DNA of 36,271 bases from JAAYCI01 sp031549285 (GCA_031549285.1 JAVBPZ010000028.1:1-36271), one strand, 5' to 3'. Shown: positions 1-8,832, counted from the stretch's first letter. Translations and numbers: made by a program. Notes: generated from the letters alone by a model not told the origin.

Positions 1-6
1 CGGCAT
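1..6 (-). CDS. First two codons of a leftward gene, possibly a transposase
   Basis: On the minus strand the sequence AAAGGAGG is followed seven bases later by ATG CCG, and then the window ends. The ribosome binding site is strong and well spaced. Nothing of the product can be seen. The hairpin context suggests an IS200-type tnpA, which is an inference. Confidence 0.3.
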
Positions 7-15
7 ACGAATGTC

Positions 16-74
16 CTCCTTTGATATCTTTGGTTTGCAGTTGACAGGCCGCAGACTTCAGTATATCAAAGGAG
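16..74 (-). promoter_or_regulatory. Hairpin that sequesters the ribosome binding site of the leftward gene
   Basis: Bases 16-27 and 63-74 are perfect 12-bp reverse complements separated by 35 bases. On the minus strand the downstream arm contains the AAAGGAG of the ribosome binding site for the ATG at 6-4, so the folded leader would block translation. Read on the plus strand, the same arm is followed by TTTTT and could instead terminate a transcript arriving from the left. Both roles are possible. Confidence 0.5.
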
Positions 75-144
75 TTTTTATGTGATTTTCAACGCTAAAG
101 CTATATGTTGCTCCCCGGCATAGCCGGGGGTTGCTTTACAATAG

Positions 145-173
145 AAAGGCCCGGGAGAATCTCCCGGGCCTTT
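145..173. terminator. Bidirectional intrinsic terminator
   Basis: A perfect 13-bp stem (145-157 with 161-173) with a three-base loop has an AAA start and TTT end, so it can act on either strand. It lies about 90 bases beyond the stop of the lipoprotein gene at 263-1000 and probably ends that transcript. Confidence 0.8.
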
Positions 174-262
174 GGCGTAGTGTATGCGCATATCCTGCAG
201 TTAAGCAGTCGCGAAAGAACATTAATGATTAAAAATTTTGTACGCCAAGTATCCTTTTGTTA

Positions 263-1000
263 TTATTCTGATACTTCTGCATACCCGGCAGGAACCTCAA
301 AGATACCATCTGGCACGGTTTCCGTGACCTCTGTTACTACATTTACCGTGTGCCATTTCCCTTGTACTGTTTCAATGGCAAATAATTCCCCGCCCGCTAA
401 ATACCAGCGTTCTATAGCCCCATTTTCCGTTCTTATGTATTCCACATATGGCAACGTCATACCTGCTACCACTGCGCTACCAAAGCCGCTGGGCTGCAAC
501 TTTTCGATATAATCAAAACCAACATTTCGCTGTTCACCATCAGGAACTTCGTAAACTGAATACGTGCGTTCTTGCACATTGAATCCATAGGAAAGCCCGT
601 CTTTGTAGATCATAATGATTGTCCGCTCCCCCTCTGCGGATTCGCTTGTGGTTTCTTCGTAGGATTTACCGCCATCCACACAAACATATCTCTCACTCGT
701 TGAATTTTCATTGCTATCATCGGCGCTAACCGTCACACTGAACCGTATTGAGTAGGTACCACTTCTATATATACGCATAGTGTTAGATGATTCAAGTTGT
801 GCCACCGCCTCGTCCAAATTTTCAGGCGTGTTGGCAGTTGAGGCTGCAGCGGACATTGTGTCTGGCGTTGCTGTGGTGTTAAAAGACGCGTTTGTTCTAC
901 TTGGCGTTCCGCTTCCGCCACAGGCAGTGAATAGTAGTAGTAACATCACCGTAAGTAATGTGACGGTAGCACGTTTGGTTGCAATTTTTATCTGTAGCAT
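263..1000 (-). CDS. Lipoprotein, possibly LolA-like fold
   Basis: This encodes a 245-residue secreted lipoprotein of unknown function. The first 27 residues are a lipoprotein signal peptide with basic residues, a Leu-rich core and the lipobox LFTAC, with Cys27 as the predicted lipidated residue. A Ser/Thr/Ala-rich linker follows, then a beta-rich domain ending in FEVPAGY. That ending recalls LolA/DUF4412-type proteins, but this is only a resemblance. The start at 1000 was preferred over in-frame starts at 1069 and 1021 because AAGGAGGAGG stands just before it and the signal peptide begins there. The gene stands alone, with a terminator at 145-173. It is probably attached to the outer face of the cytoplasmic membrane. 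Confidence 0.8.
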   Translation of the reverse strand: MLQIKIATKRATVTLLTVMLLLLFTACGGSGTPSRTNASFNTTATPDTMSAAASTANTPENLDEAVAQLESSNTMRIYRSGTYSIRFSVTVSADDSNENSTSERYVCVDGGKSYEETTSESAEGERTIIMIYKDGLSYGFNVQERTYSVYEVPDGEQRNVGFDYIEKLQPSGFGSAVVAGMTLPYVEYIRTENGAIERWYLAGGELFAIETVQGKWHTVNVVTEVTETVPDGIFEVPAGYAEVSE

Positions 1001-1102
1001 TGCCCCTGCCTCCTCCTTCATAGACACAAAATTTCGACTTCTATGGGTTTTATCAATACAGCCCGCCACCGTGCGGCAAACCCAGCTGTAAAGTATATAA
1101 AA

Positions 1103-1114
1103 TTTGTATACAAA
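1103..1114. promoter_or_regulatory. 12-bp palindrome upstream of the lipoprotein gene
   Basis: TTTGTATACAAA is a perfect palindrome in an AT-rich patch about 100 bases upstream of the lipoprotein start. It could be an operator, but no regulator can be named and short palindromes also arise by chance. Confidence 0.2.
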
Positions 1115-1122
1115 CCGCCATA

Positions 1123-1142
1123 GCGGTGTTCTTTTACACCGC
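1123..1142 (-). terminator. Weak hairpin after the UPF0210 gene
   Basis: A 7-bp stem (1123-1129 with 1136-1142) lies a few bases beyond the stop of the gene at 1151-2512. On the minus strand no T-run follows, so it may stabilise the 3' end of the message and may not be a true terminator. Confidence 0.35.
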
Positions 1143-1150
1143 CCCGCCGC

Positions 1151-2512
1151 TCAGTTCTTCAGCGCCTGCATCGGCGCCGGTATACGCCCGCCCCGAGCAA
1201 TGAACTCTGCCGGCGACGCAGTGTTCACCTCCATCACCGGGCCCACCCCGAACAAACCCCCAAAATCCAAGCTCTCGCCCACCTTTTTGCCAATGGCCGG
1301 AATCACACGCACCGCCGTTGTTTTGCTGTTCACCATGCCTATCGCCGCTTCGTCGGCAATCATCGCGCTCAGCACATCCGCCGGCGTGTCGCCCGGTACC
1401 ACAATCATGTCCAGCCCCACGCTGCACACCGCGGTCATCGCCTCCAGTTTTTCCAGGCGCAATGTCCCCGCCTGTGCCGCCGCAATCATTCCGGCGTCCT
1501 CGCTTACCGGGATAAACGCCCCCGAAAGCCCGCCCACCTGGCCGGACGCCATCACGCCGCCTTTTTTCACCGCGTCGTTCAGCAGCGCCAGCGCGGCGGT
1601 GGTGCCATAGCCCCCCACCTGCGCCAGACCCATTTCTTCCAGCACGGTCGCCACGCTGTCCCCCACGGCGGGGGTCGGCGCCAGACTCAAATCCACTATC
1701 CCGAACGGAACCCGCAGTGCCTCGCTGGCCACCGTACCCACCAGCTGCCCCATGCGGGTTATTTTAAAGGCGGTTTTCTTCACCACCTCGGCCACGCCGG
1801 CCAAATCCAGCCCTTTGGCATGCTTCACCAGCGCGGAACGCACCGCCCCGGGGCCAGATACCCCCACGCTGATGGCGCAGTCCGGCTCGCCCACGCCGTG
1901 GAACGCCCCCGCCATAAAGGGATTGTCCTCCGGCGCATTGCAAAAGACCACTATCTTTGCCGCGGCAAAACAGCTATTGTTCGCGGTCATTTCCGCCGCC
2001 CGGCGAATCACCGGGCCCATCATCGCCACCGCGTCCATGTTGATGCCGCTTTTGGTGGAGCCAATGTTCACGCTGGAACACACCGCGTCGGTCACGGTCA
2101 ACGCCTCCGGCATCGCCTCTATCAGCCGCGCGTCCCCGGCGGAAAAGCCTTTGTGCACCAGCGCGGAAAACCCGCCTATGTAGTTTACCTCCACCGCTTT
2201 TGCCGCCCTGTCCAGCGCGCGGGCAAAATCCACCGGGTTGCCGGTGGGGCAGCACGCCAGCAGCATGGCAATCGGCGTCACAGAAATGCGTTTGTTCACA
2301 ATCGGGATTCCATACTCTGCCGTGATACTTTCGCACACCGGCACCAGGTATTTTGCCCGCCGTACAATTTTCTCGTAAATTTTTTCGCATGCGCGCGCCG
2401 GGTCCGGGTCCGCGCAGTCCAACAAGCTAATACCCATGGTCACGGTACGCACGTCCAGGTTTTCGTCGCCAAACATACCAATCGTCTCTAAAATATCTTT
2501 TGTTTCAATCAT
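1151..2512 (-). CDS. UPF0210 / PFL family protein (DUF711)
   Basis: A 453-residue protein of the UPF0210 (DUF711) family, named PFL-like for a structural resemblance to pyruvate formate-lyase. Its reaction is not established. The N-terminus, MIETKDILETIGMFGDENLDVRTVTMGISL in two parts, and the later segments on invariant Gly/Asn residues (NIGSTKSGINMDAV, GTTAALALLNDAVKKGG) are typical, and the length is full. The ribosome binding site AAAGGAA precedes the ATG. The small ACT protein at 2636-2905 lies just upstream in the same direction, a pairing seen in many Firmicutes. The two probably form an operon, with the ACT protein possibly sensing a small molecule. The family call is firm and the function is open. 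Confidence 0.9.
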   Translation of the reverse strand: MIETKDILETIGMFGDENLDVRTVTMGISLLDCADPDPARACEKIYEKIVRRAKYLVPVCESITAEYGIPIVNKRISVTPIAMLLACCPTGNPVDFARALDRAAKAVEVNYIGGFSALVHKGFSAGDARLIEAMPEALTVTDAVCSSVNIGSTKSGINMDAVAMMGPVIRRAAEMTANNSCFAAAKIVVFCNAPEDNPFMAGAFHGVGEPDCAISVGVSGPGAVRSALVKHAKGLDLAGVAEVVKKTAFKITRMGQLVGTVASEALRVPFGIVDLSLAPTPAVGDSVATVLEEMGLAQVGGYGTTAALALLNDAVKKGGVMASGQVGGLSGAFIPVSEDAGMIAAAQAGTLRLEKLEAMTAVCSVGLDMIVVPGDTPADVLSAMIADEAAIGMVNSKTTAVRVIPAIGKKVGESLDFGGLFGVGPVMEVNTASPAEFIARGGRIPAPMQALKN

Positions 2513-2635
2513 ATCTATTGGTTCCTTTTGTTTTCAGGCATTCTTGGGTTGTTCGTTTTCCGGGTTCGGGCCGCCGCGCGTTTTCCATCAGGTGTTCATA
2601 TAGTTCGCCTGCAAACCGCCGCGCCCTCTTTCACT

Positions 2636-2905
2636 TTAAACCCGATGCATCGCGTCAAAGGTATCCTGCCGGGTGATGTTCACGTCCATACCCAGCTCCC
2701 GGCCGCCCTCGCGCAGTTTATCCGCTATCTGGCCAAACGCTACACCGCTTTCCGGAATCTCCACCACCATAATCATCGCAAACGTACCGCGCAAAATGGT
2801 CTGGCTCACATCCTCAATATTCACGCCCGCCTCGGCGCAAATGGTGCTTATTTTTGCCAGGATCCCTACTTTGTCGGACCCTACCACCGTAATCACTGCT
2901 TGCAT
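2636..2905 (-). CDS. ACT domain protein, UPF0237 family
   Basis: An 89-residue protein made of a single ACT domain, a small fold that usually binds amino acids. It begins MQAVITVVGSDKVGILAKIS, the standard UPF0237 opening, and full length for the family is about 88-90 residues. The ATG at 2905 was chosen because GGAG sits nine bases upstream. A GTG three codons earlier would leave no room for a ribosome binding site. The stop is 123 bases before the UPF0210 start, so both genes are probably read from the promoter near 2991. The ligand is unknown. Confidence 0.9.
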   Translation of the reverse strand: MQAVITVVGSDKVGILAKISTICAEAGVNIEDVSQTILRGTFAMIMVVEIPESGVAFGQIADKLREGGRELGMDVNITRQDTFDAMHRV

Positions 2906-2990
2906 TTTCCTCACTCCTATCCAGGCTCTTCCCGGTTCGGCCTCCCACCCGGGCGCCCACCGTCAGCCTGCCAAAATCCAACCACGAATT

Positions 2991-2999
2991 ATTATACCA
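2991..2999 (-). promoter_or_regulatory. Extended -10 promoter for the UPF0237-UPF0210 pair
   Basis: On the minus strand TGGTATAAT is a consensus extended -10 element, about 86 bases upstream of the ACT gene start. No good -35 hexamer is seen, which fits an extended -10 promoter. Confidence 0.55.
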
Positions 3000-3090
3000 C
3001 AATCGGCCGGCAGCGTATAATCCTTCTGCCCTGCCTGCCGCCCAAAAGCATATTTTTTCTAGGCCGCTAACACAGATAGCCCCCTGCCTG

Positions 3091-3119
3091 TTTACTTAGC
3101 GACCATTTTTCATTATAAT
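3091..3119 (+). promoter_or_regulatory. Sigma-A promoter for the Lrp-family regulator
   Basis: TTTACT and a perfect TATAAT are separated by 17 bases. The start codon of the regulator follows 65 bases later. Confidence 0.55.
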
Positions 3120-3183
3120 ATTTCTTATATGTAACCGTTTCACACCCTGTCACAATATCCGTTAGGAAAGGACTGTTTTCGCT

Positions 3184-3663
3184 ATGGACAAACTCTTACG
3201 GGTCATCGAGCGCAATGCGCGCTTATCTTTGGAAGAAATTTCCGCCATGCTGGGCGAGGCGCCGGACGTGGTGGCCGCGCGGCTGGATGAATACAAACGC
3301 GCCGGTGTCATTCGTGGCACCCGGGCACTCATAGACTGGGAAAAAGTGGGCGGCAACGGCGTACAGGCATTTATTGAGGTACGCGTTTCCCCAAAAAAAG
3401 ACCATGGATTCGACGAAATAGCCGAAGCGATTGCCTTGTTGGAGGAGGTAGACTCCGTCTACCTGATGAGCGGCGGGTACGACCTGGCGGTCATGATTTC
3501 CGGCTCCACCTTCCAGGAGGTTGCCCTGTTTGTAGCACAGCGCCTGTCCCCCATGGACGACGTGCTGTCCACCGCCACCCACTTTGTGCTGCGCACCTAT
3601 AAAAAGGATGGTGCCTTGTACGGGCAGGACGCCCGGGATGAAAGAGAGCGTGCGACACTGTGA
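3184..3663 (+). CDS. Lrp/AsnC family transcriptional regulator
   Basis: A 159-residue DNA-binding protein. Residues 1-50 form the winged helix-turn-helix (LLRVIERNARLSLEEISAMLGEAPDVVAARLDEYKRAG contains it), and residues 65-150 form the RAM/ACT-like effector domain with VRVSPKKDHGFDEIAEAI and the SGGYDLAVMI strand. Lrp/AsnC proteins usually sense amino acids. AGGAAAGGA lies upstream of the ATG. The TGA stop overlaps the GTG start of the aminotransferase, so the regulator probably controls its own operon with the enzyme in response to the substrate amino acid. That substrate cannot be read from the sequence. Confidence 0.9.
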   Translation: MDKLLRVIERNARLSLEEISAMLGEAPDVVAARLDEYKRAGVIRGTRALIDWEKVGGNGVQAFIEVRVSPKKDHGFDEIAEAIALLEEVDSVYLMSGGYDLAVMISGSTFQEVALFVAQRLSPMDDVLSTATHFVLRTYKKDGALYGQDARDERERATL

Positions 3664-4832
3664 TTGACTATGCGAAATTAATTTCCCCGGGCGCAAAAAA
3701 CATGCGCCCGTCCGGCATCCGCCGTTTTTTTGATATCGCCGCCGAAATGGACGATGTCATCACCCTGGGTGTGGGCGAGCCGGACTTTAAAACCCCCTGG
3801 AGCATCCGCCAGGCCGGCATCCGCAGCCTGGAACAGGGGCATACGTTCTATACCTCCAACGCCGGCATGCTGGAGCTCCGCCGTGAAATCTCGCACTACC
3901 TTGCCCGGCGGTTTTCGCTGCATTATGCCCCGCAGGAGGAGATTTTCGTCACTGTCGGCGGCAGCGAGGCCATCGACGCGTGTATTCGTGCGCTTATTTC
4001 CCCCGGCGACGAGGTTCTGATTCCGGAGCCCAGCTTTGTTTGTTACCATCCGCTCACCACACTGGCGGGCGGCACACCGGTACCTATACCGCTGAAAAAC
4101 GAGGATCATTTCCGCCTGACGGCCCAGCAGCTGAAGGCCGCCATCACCCCGCGCACAAAGCTGCTCATTTTTCCTTTTCCCTGTAACCCCACCGGCGCGG
4201 TCATGCGGCGGGAACATATGGAGGAAATCGCCGAGGTGCTGCGCGGCACCGATATCATGGTGCTCAGCGACGAAATATATGCCGAGCTCACCTATGGTGG
4301 CGCACAGCATGTCAGTTTCGCCACACTGCCCGGCATGGCGGAACGCACCATTGTGGTGAACGGTTTTTCCAAAGCCTATGCCATGACCGGCTGGCGCCTG
4401 GGCTATGCCTGCGGTCCGGCGCCGCTCATTGCGGTGATGAATACCATTCACCAGGCGGCTATCATGTGCGCCCCCACCACCAGCCAATATGCGGCTATTG
4501 TGGCGGTGCGGGACTGCGACAAGGAAATATTCGCCATGCGGGACGAGTATGACATGCGCCGGCGGTTCCTGATGCAGAAGTTTCACGAAATCGGCCTGCC
4601 TTGTTTCGAACCGGAGGGTGCGTTCTATGTCTTCCCCGATATCCGGGGCAGCGGCCTGTCCAGCGAGGATTTTTGCGAGCGGCTGCTGCTGGAAACCAAG
4701 GTCGCCATGGTTCCCGGCACCGCGTTCGGGGACTCTGGCGAGGGGTTCGTGCGCATCAGCTACGCCTACTCGCTGGAGCATCTGTCCGAGGCAATGGACC
4801 GCACGGCGGCCTTTCTGCGCCGGCTGGGGTAA
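3660..4832 (+). CDS. Class I/II pyridoxal-phosphate aminotransferase
   Basis: A 390-residue fold-type I aminotransferase (AspC-like). Lys238 in GFSKAYAMTGWRLGY is the predicted PLP Schiff-base lysine. Other family marks are the FPCNPTGAV loop, the DEIYAELTY aspartate, and GEGFVRISYAYS with the substrate carboxylate-binding arginine. The start is GTG at 3660, inside the GTGA overlap with the Lrp gene, which implies translational coupling. Amino-acid specificity is unknown. A related alternative is a cystathionine beta-lyase/MalY type, but the sequence reads more like the aspartate/aromatic group. The 178 bases after it carry only a GC-rich hairpin and no gene. Confidence 0.9.
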   Translation: MIDYAKLISPGAKNMRPSGIRRFFDIAAEMDDVITLGVGEPDFKTPWSIRQAGIRSLEQGHTFYTSNAGMLELRREISHYLARRFSLHYAPQEEIFVTVGGSEAIDACIRALISPGDEVLIPEPSFVCYHPLTTLAGGTPVPIPLKNEDHFRLTAQQLKAAITPRTKLLIFPFPCNPTGAVMRREHMEEIAEVLRGTDIMVLSDEIYAELTYGGAQHVSFATLPGMAERTIVVNGFSKAYAMTGWRLGYACGPAPLIAVMNTIHQAAIMCAPTTSQYAAIVAVRDCDKEIFAMRDEYDMRRRFLMQKFHEIGLPCFEPEGAFYVFPDIRGSGLSSEDFCERLLLETKVAMVPGTAFGDSGEGFVRISYAYSLEHLSEAMDRTAAFLRRLG

Positions 4833-5010
4833 GGCGCGGAAGCAGCGCGCCACCGGCGTATGGGGGCGAATACCTTCTGTTAACCTACGCACCCCCGATC
4901 CTGCACTGCTTGCTTAATGAAAGACAAGCTGAAACACCGCAGTCCACCTCATTCCGGCCAGCATCTTTACAAAATGTACCTTGGGTTTTCCCAAAGAAAG
5001 CAGGCATCTC

Positions 5011-6165
5011 ATGCCCGATTCACAGGTTTTCGTCCATCACGTCACCATTCATGACCGGCAAAAAATCATCGACGTGGTGGAACAAATCTTTGCCGAAGTT
5101 CCCGCCACCCAAAAGCTATCGGCCAAAAGCAAGGTACTGTTAAAACCAAACCTGCTGGCACGGTATGTACCGGAAAAGGCCGTCACCACCCATCCGGAGG
5201 TGGTGCGCGCGGTGGTGCTGGCGCTGCAAAAACGCGGCGTTACGAACATCACCCTGGCAGATTCCCCCGGCGGGCCCTATTCCGCCATGGCGCTGAAAAG
5301 CATTTACAAGGGCAGCGGCCTGGCTGCCGCGTGCGAAGAGCTGGGTGTCACGCTGTATACCGCGTGCAAAAGTGTCACCGTTCCTGCCAGCGTGCGCCCA
5401 GCGCAGCTTGTGCGGCAGTTTACGCTCATTTCTCCGGCTGTGGATTGTGATTTTATTATAAACCTGCCGAAACTTAAGACTCACGCGCTCACCGGCCTGT
5501 CCGGCGCGGTGAAAAACTTGTTTGGGCTGGTACCGGGCTTTCAAAAGCCGGAGTTCCATTCCCGGTTTCCCGACGCGGAAAATTTTGGCCAGATGCTGGT
5601 GGATCTGTGCGAAACCGCCGACGCCGACCTGCACATTGTAGACGGCATTTTGGCCATGGAGGGCGACGGGCCTGCGGGCGGCACTCCACGTGTCTGCAAC
5701 CTGCTGTTCGCCGGGGAAAACCCCTATCTGGTGGATCTGGCCCTTTGCCGCACCATCGGCATGGATCCTATGTTCCCGCCCTTCCTGGCCGCCGCCCACG
5801 CCGAGGGCCTGTGCCCGGCCGCCCTGGACGAGACCCTGCTGGTGGGCAGCGCAGAGGCAAAAAAAACCTTCACGGATTTTCAAATGCCGCGCAGCTACGG
5901 CGGCAAGGAAGTACCTTTTTTATCCGGGTTGCCCGCGCCAGTGCGCGCCGGAATAATGCAGTTTATGCTTCCTCGCCCTGTTATCAAGAAAAATATTTGC
6001 ATCGGCTGCGGAAAATGTGTGGAAATTTGCCCTAAGACGGTCATCACACTGCGGGACAAAAAAGCCCACATCGCCCCGAAGGAATGCATCCGTTGTTTTT
6101 GTTGTCATGAAATGTGCCCGGCAAAAGCAATCGACATTCGCAAGAACTTCTTGCTGCAGATTTAA
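5011..6165 (+). CDS. DUF362 protein with C-terminal 2x[4Fe-4S] ferredoxin domain
   Basis: A cytoplasmic iron-sulfur protein of 384 residues. The N-terminal 300 residues are a DUF362 domain (KSKVLLKPNLLA, TLADSPGGPYS, NLPKLKTHALTGLSGAVKNLFG). The C-terminus carries two CxxCxxCxxxCP clusters (CIGCGKCVEICP and CIRCFCCHEMCP), which should bind two 4Fe-4S centres. The reaction is unknown; electron transfer is inferred. The ATG at 5011 gives the usual family start. A TTG thirty bases earlier is possible but lies in a small hairpin (TTGGG/CCCAA). It is followed after 97 bases by ispE, with no obvious terminator between. Confidence 0.85.
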   Translation: MPDSQVFVHHVTIHDRQKIIDVVEQIFAEVPATQKLSAKSKVLLKPNLLARYVPEKAVTTHPEVVRAVVLALQKRGVTNITLADSPGGPYSAMALKSIYKGSGLAAACEELGVTLYTACKSVTVPASVRPAQLVRQFTLISPAVDCDFIINLPKLKTHALTGLSGAVKNLFGLVPGFQKPEFHSRFPDAENFGQMLVDLCETADADLHIVDGILAMEGDGPAGGTPRVCNLLFAGENPYLVDLALCRTIGMDPMFPPFLAAAHAEGLCPAALDETLLVGSAEAKKTFTDFQMPRSYGGKEVPFLSGLPAPVRAGIMQFMLPRPVIKKNICIGCGKCVEICPKTVITLRDKKAHIAPKECIRCFCCHEMCPAKAIDIRKNFLLQI

Positions 6166-6262
6166 AAACACCGGGGTATTCTTTGCACGCCAGGACCCAG
6201 GCAAAAAGATCCTCGCCCCCCTAATGAAGCGCATCCCCTGCAACCAAAAAGGAGACGGCAAG

Positions 6263-7138
6263 ATGAATCGGGTTGTTGTTACGGCGCCGGCAAAACTGAA
6301 CCTGGCGCTGGATGTCACCGGCCTGGCGCCAAACGGGTACCACACCGTGGACATGATTATGCAGGCCATCGGCTTGTATGAGCAGGTAGAAATCACCAAA
6401 AGCATGGGATATTCCCTGCGCTGCCCGCAAAGCCCGGTTCCCACCAACGAAAAAAACACCGCCACCAAAGCGGCCGGTGTTTTTTTCCGCGAAACCGGTC
6501 TTTTGGCCGGCGCGGATATCACCATCCATAAAGTAGTCCCCGTGCGCGCGGGCCTGGCTGGCGGCAGCGCCGATGCTGCCGCCGTTTTGGTTGGCTTAAA
6601 TGCATTATATGGCGCGCGGCTATCCATGGCCGAGCTGTGTGAGCTGGGTGCCATGGTGGGCTCCGATGTTCCTTTCGCGCTGCTGGGCGGTACCGCCCGG
6701 GTAACGGGCACCGGCACCACTTTGACAGCGCTGGCTCCATTGCCGCCGTGCTGGTTTACGGTGGCTATGCCTTCCGGCGGCGGCGTTTCCACCCCTGCCG
6801 TCTACAAACGGTATGATGAAGTGGGCAGTCCGGTGCACCCGGACGTCTCGGCCGCCGCCACCGCCATTGTGAACGGCGATTTTGCCGGCCTGATCCCCCA
6901 CATGACCAACGCACTGGAGCGCGCCAGCGGTGACGAAACCACACTGCGTTTGCGGCAGGCGCTGGATGCTGCCGGTGCCGCCGCCAGCATGATGACCGGC
7001 AGCGGTGCTGCGGTATTCGGCCTGTTTTGGGAAAAAGAAACCGCCGACACCGCCGCCGAGCACCTGCGTTCACTCACCAAACAGGTGTTTGTGGCGTCGC
7101 CGGTTCCGTTCGGCGCGCAGGTGCAGGAAGCCACCTGA
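6263..7138 (+). CDS. ispE: 4-diphosphocytidyl-2-C-methyl-D-erythritol kinase
   Basis: IspE is the ATP-dependent kinase of the non-mevalonate (MEP) isoprenoid pathway, phosphorylating CDP-methylerythritol. The 291-residue product begins NRVVVTAPAKLNLALDV, the family's substrate-binding start. It carries the GHMP kinase glycine loop GLAGGSADAAAVL near residues 97-109 and a C-terminal MMTGSGAAVFGLF motif. The ATG at 6263 follows AAAGGAG by eight bases. The longer open frame upstream is not part of the gene. Its neighbours do not belong to the same pathway. A MATE transporter follows after 84 bases. Confidence 0.95.
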   Translation: MNRVVVTAPAKLNLALDVTGLAPNGYHTVDMIMQAIGLYEQVEITKSMGYSLRCPQSPVPTNEKNTATKAAGVFFRETGLLAGADITIHKVVPVRAGLAGGSADAAAVLVGLNALYGARLSMAELCELGAMVGSDVPFALLGGTARVTGTGTTLTALAPLPPCWFTVAMPSGGGVSTPAVYKRYDEVGSPVHPDVSAAATAIVNGDFAGLIPHMTNALERASGDETTLRLRQALDAAGAAASMMTGSGAAVFGLFWEKETADTAAEHLRSLTKQVFVASPVPFGAQVQEAT

Positions 7139-7222
7139 TATGCCCTCTCTTCCTGCCCAGGCTACCCTGCCTCCCTCGAACCCAAAAACACCCGTATCAC
7201 ACCGCCCAAAAAAGGAGCCCGC

Positions 7223-8632
7223 ATGGAAACCGCCGCGCAAACCCCAAAGCAAAACCCGCTTGGGTACGAAAAAATAAGCAAACTTCTGTTTAAGTTTGCC
7301 ATCCCCAGCATCATCAGCATGCTGGTGGGGGCACTGTACAATATTGTGGACCAAATATTCATCGGCCAGGGCGTGGGTATGCTGGGCAACGCCGCTACCA
7401 ATGTGGCGTTCCCACTGGTCACCATCGCCACCGCCATCGCCCTGTTGCTGGGCATCGGCAGCGCCGCCAACTTTAACCTTTCACTGGGCGCCGGTGACAA
7501 ACAAAAAGCAGCCCATATAGCCGGCAACGGCTTCGTTCTGCTGGCCGCCAGCGGTGTCGCGCTGTGCCTATTGGTGCTGCTGTTTTTGCGCCCCCTGTTG
7601 CAGGCGTTTGGCTCCACCGCAGAGGTGCTTCCCTATGCCGAGACCTACACCCGTATTACCGCCTATGGCCTGCCGTTTCTCATCTTCACCACCGGCGCCA
7701 GCCACATCATCCGCGCAGACGGCAGCCCGGTGTATTCCATGGCGTGCACTCTTGTCGGCGCCATCCTGAACACCATTCTGGATCCCATTTTCATCTTTGT
7801 TTTTCACATGGGCATGGCGGGCGCCGCCTTCGCCACCGTCATTGGTCAAATCGTTTCCGCAATCTTAGCCCTGCGGTATCTGCTGCATTTCCGCTCGGTC
7901 CGGTTTGAGCGCAGCCATTTTCGCCTGTCCGGGGTCATCATGCGCCACATCGCTTCTCTGGGCATCGCCTCCTGTTTTAACCAGCTGGCTATGACTATCA
8001 TGCAAATCACTCTGAACAATACTCTCACCTATTATGGCGAAGATTCCATCTATGGCAGCAATATCCCGCTGGCGGCGGTGGGGGTCATTTCCAAGGTAAA
8101 CATCGTCTTTATGGCCTTCATGGTCGGCATTGCCCAGGGCAATCAGCCCATTGTAGGCTACAACTATGGTGCGCGCCGGTACGATCGGGTGAAAAAAGCC
8201 TATTTCACGGCGTTGCTCGCGGTCAGTATCATTGCGCTTATGGCATTTGCCGCGTTCCAGCTCTTTCCCCGGCAAATTACCTCCATTTTTGGCCAGGGCC
8301 AGGCGGAATATTTCCAGTTCGCGGAACGGTACCTGCGCATCTTCATGATGCTCACCTGCCTAAACGGAATCCAGCCGCTCAGCGCGAATTTTTTCACTTC
8401 TATCGGAAAAGCCACCAAAGGCATCCTCATTTCGCTTACCCGGCAGATTTTGTTCCTCATCCCGCTTATTCTGCTGCTGCCACGTTTTTGGGGCATTGAC
8501 GGGGTCATGTATGCCGGCCCGCTGGCCGATGGCGCCGCCGCCATTGTGGCCATCCTGCTGGTATGGAACGAGATGCAGAAAATGGGCAAAGCAACCCCGC
8601 CGCTTGGCAAAACACCACTTCCGGCTGACTGA
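7223..8632 (+). CDS. MATE family efflux transporter
   Basis: A 469-residue polytopic membrane protein of the MATE/DinF superfamily, which exports drugs or metabolites using Na+ or H+. About twelve hydrophobic helices are visible, starting with the typical ISKLLFKFAIPSIISMLVGALYNIVDQIFIG, and the repeat-like MAFMVGIAQGNQPIVGYNYGA segment at the centre of the second half is characteristic. The ribosome binding site AAAAGGAG precedes the ATG. The gene ends in a strong terminator at 8780. The substrate is unknown. It may be co-transcribed with ispE. Confidence 0.92.
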   Translation: METAAQTPKQNPLGYEKISKLLFKFAIPSIISMLVGALYNIVDQIFIGQGVGMLGNAATNVAFPLVTIATAIALLLGIGSAANFNLSLGAGDKQKAAHIAGNGFVLLAASGVALCLLVLLFLRPLLQAFGSTAEVLPYAETYTRITAYGLPFLIFTTGASHIIRADGSPVYSMACTLVGAILNTILDPIFIFVFHMGMAGAAFATVIGQIVSAILALRYLLHFRSVRFERSHFRLSGVIMRHIASLGIASCFNQLAMTIMQITLNNTLTYYGEDSIYGSNIPLAAVGVISKVNIVFMAFMVGIAQGNQPIVGYNYGARRYDRVKKAYFTALLAVSIIALMAFAAFQLFPRQITSIFGQGQAEYFQFAERYLRIFMMLTCLNGIQPLSANFFTSIGKATKGILISLTRQILFLIPLILLLPRFWGIDGVMYAGPLADGAAAIVAILLVWNEMQKMGKATPPLGKTPLPAD

Positions 8633-8779
8633 AATCCAGCAGGCAGACCATTCTTCTATATCGAAGTTTTACACGCTTTCCCACTTTTCCGCCACCGATA
8701 GGGTCTTCCAAACGGAACCGCCTTCCATTTTATCCCGTTCATGGGAACCGGCAGAACCCACCTGTATAGATATGAATTT

Positions 8780-8832
8780 AAGCACAGCTCTCCCATCCGC
8801 CATACGGCGCGGAAGAGCTGTGCTTCGTTTTT
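8780..8832 (+). terminator. Intrinsic terminator after the MATE gene
   Basis: A 12-bp perfect stem (8780-8791 with 8814-8825) is followed by CGTTTTTG on the plus strand. It separates the MATE gene from the convergent flavodoxin-type gene. The rest of 8633-8881 holds no gene. Confidence 0.8.

Larger units (their letters stand above)
1..130 (-). mobile_element. Possible left end of an IS200/IS605-like element running off the window
   Basis: Read on the minus strand, this stretch has three parts in order: a short perfect hairpin (113-119 paired with 123-129, loop ATA), a leader, and a long hairpin (16-27 with 63-74) directly before a ribosome binding site and an ATG at 6-4. IS200 elements are known to have a subterminal hairpin followed by a leader hairpin that hides the transposase Shine-Dalgarno, and this layout matches. 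The transposase itself lies outside the window, so the assignment rests on layout only. Confidence 0.35.
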
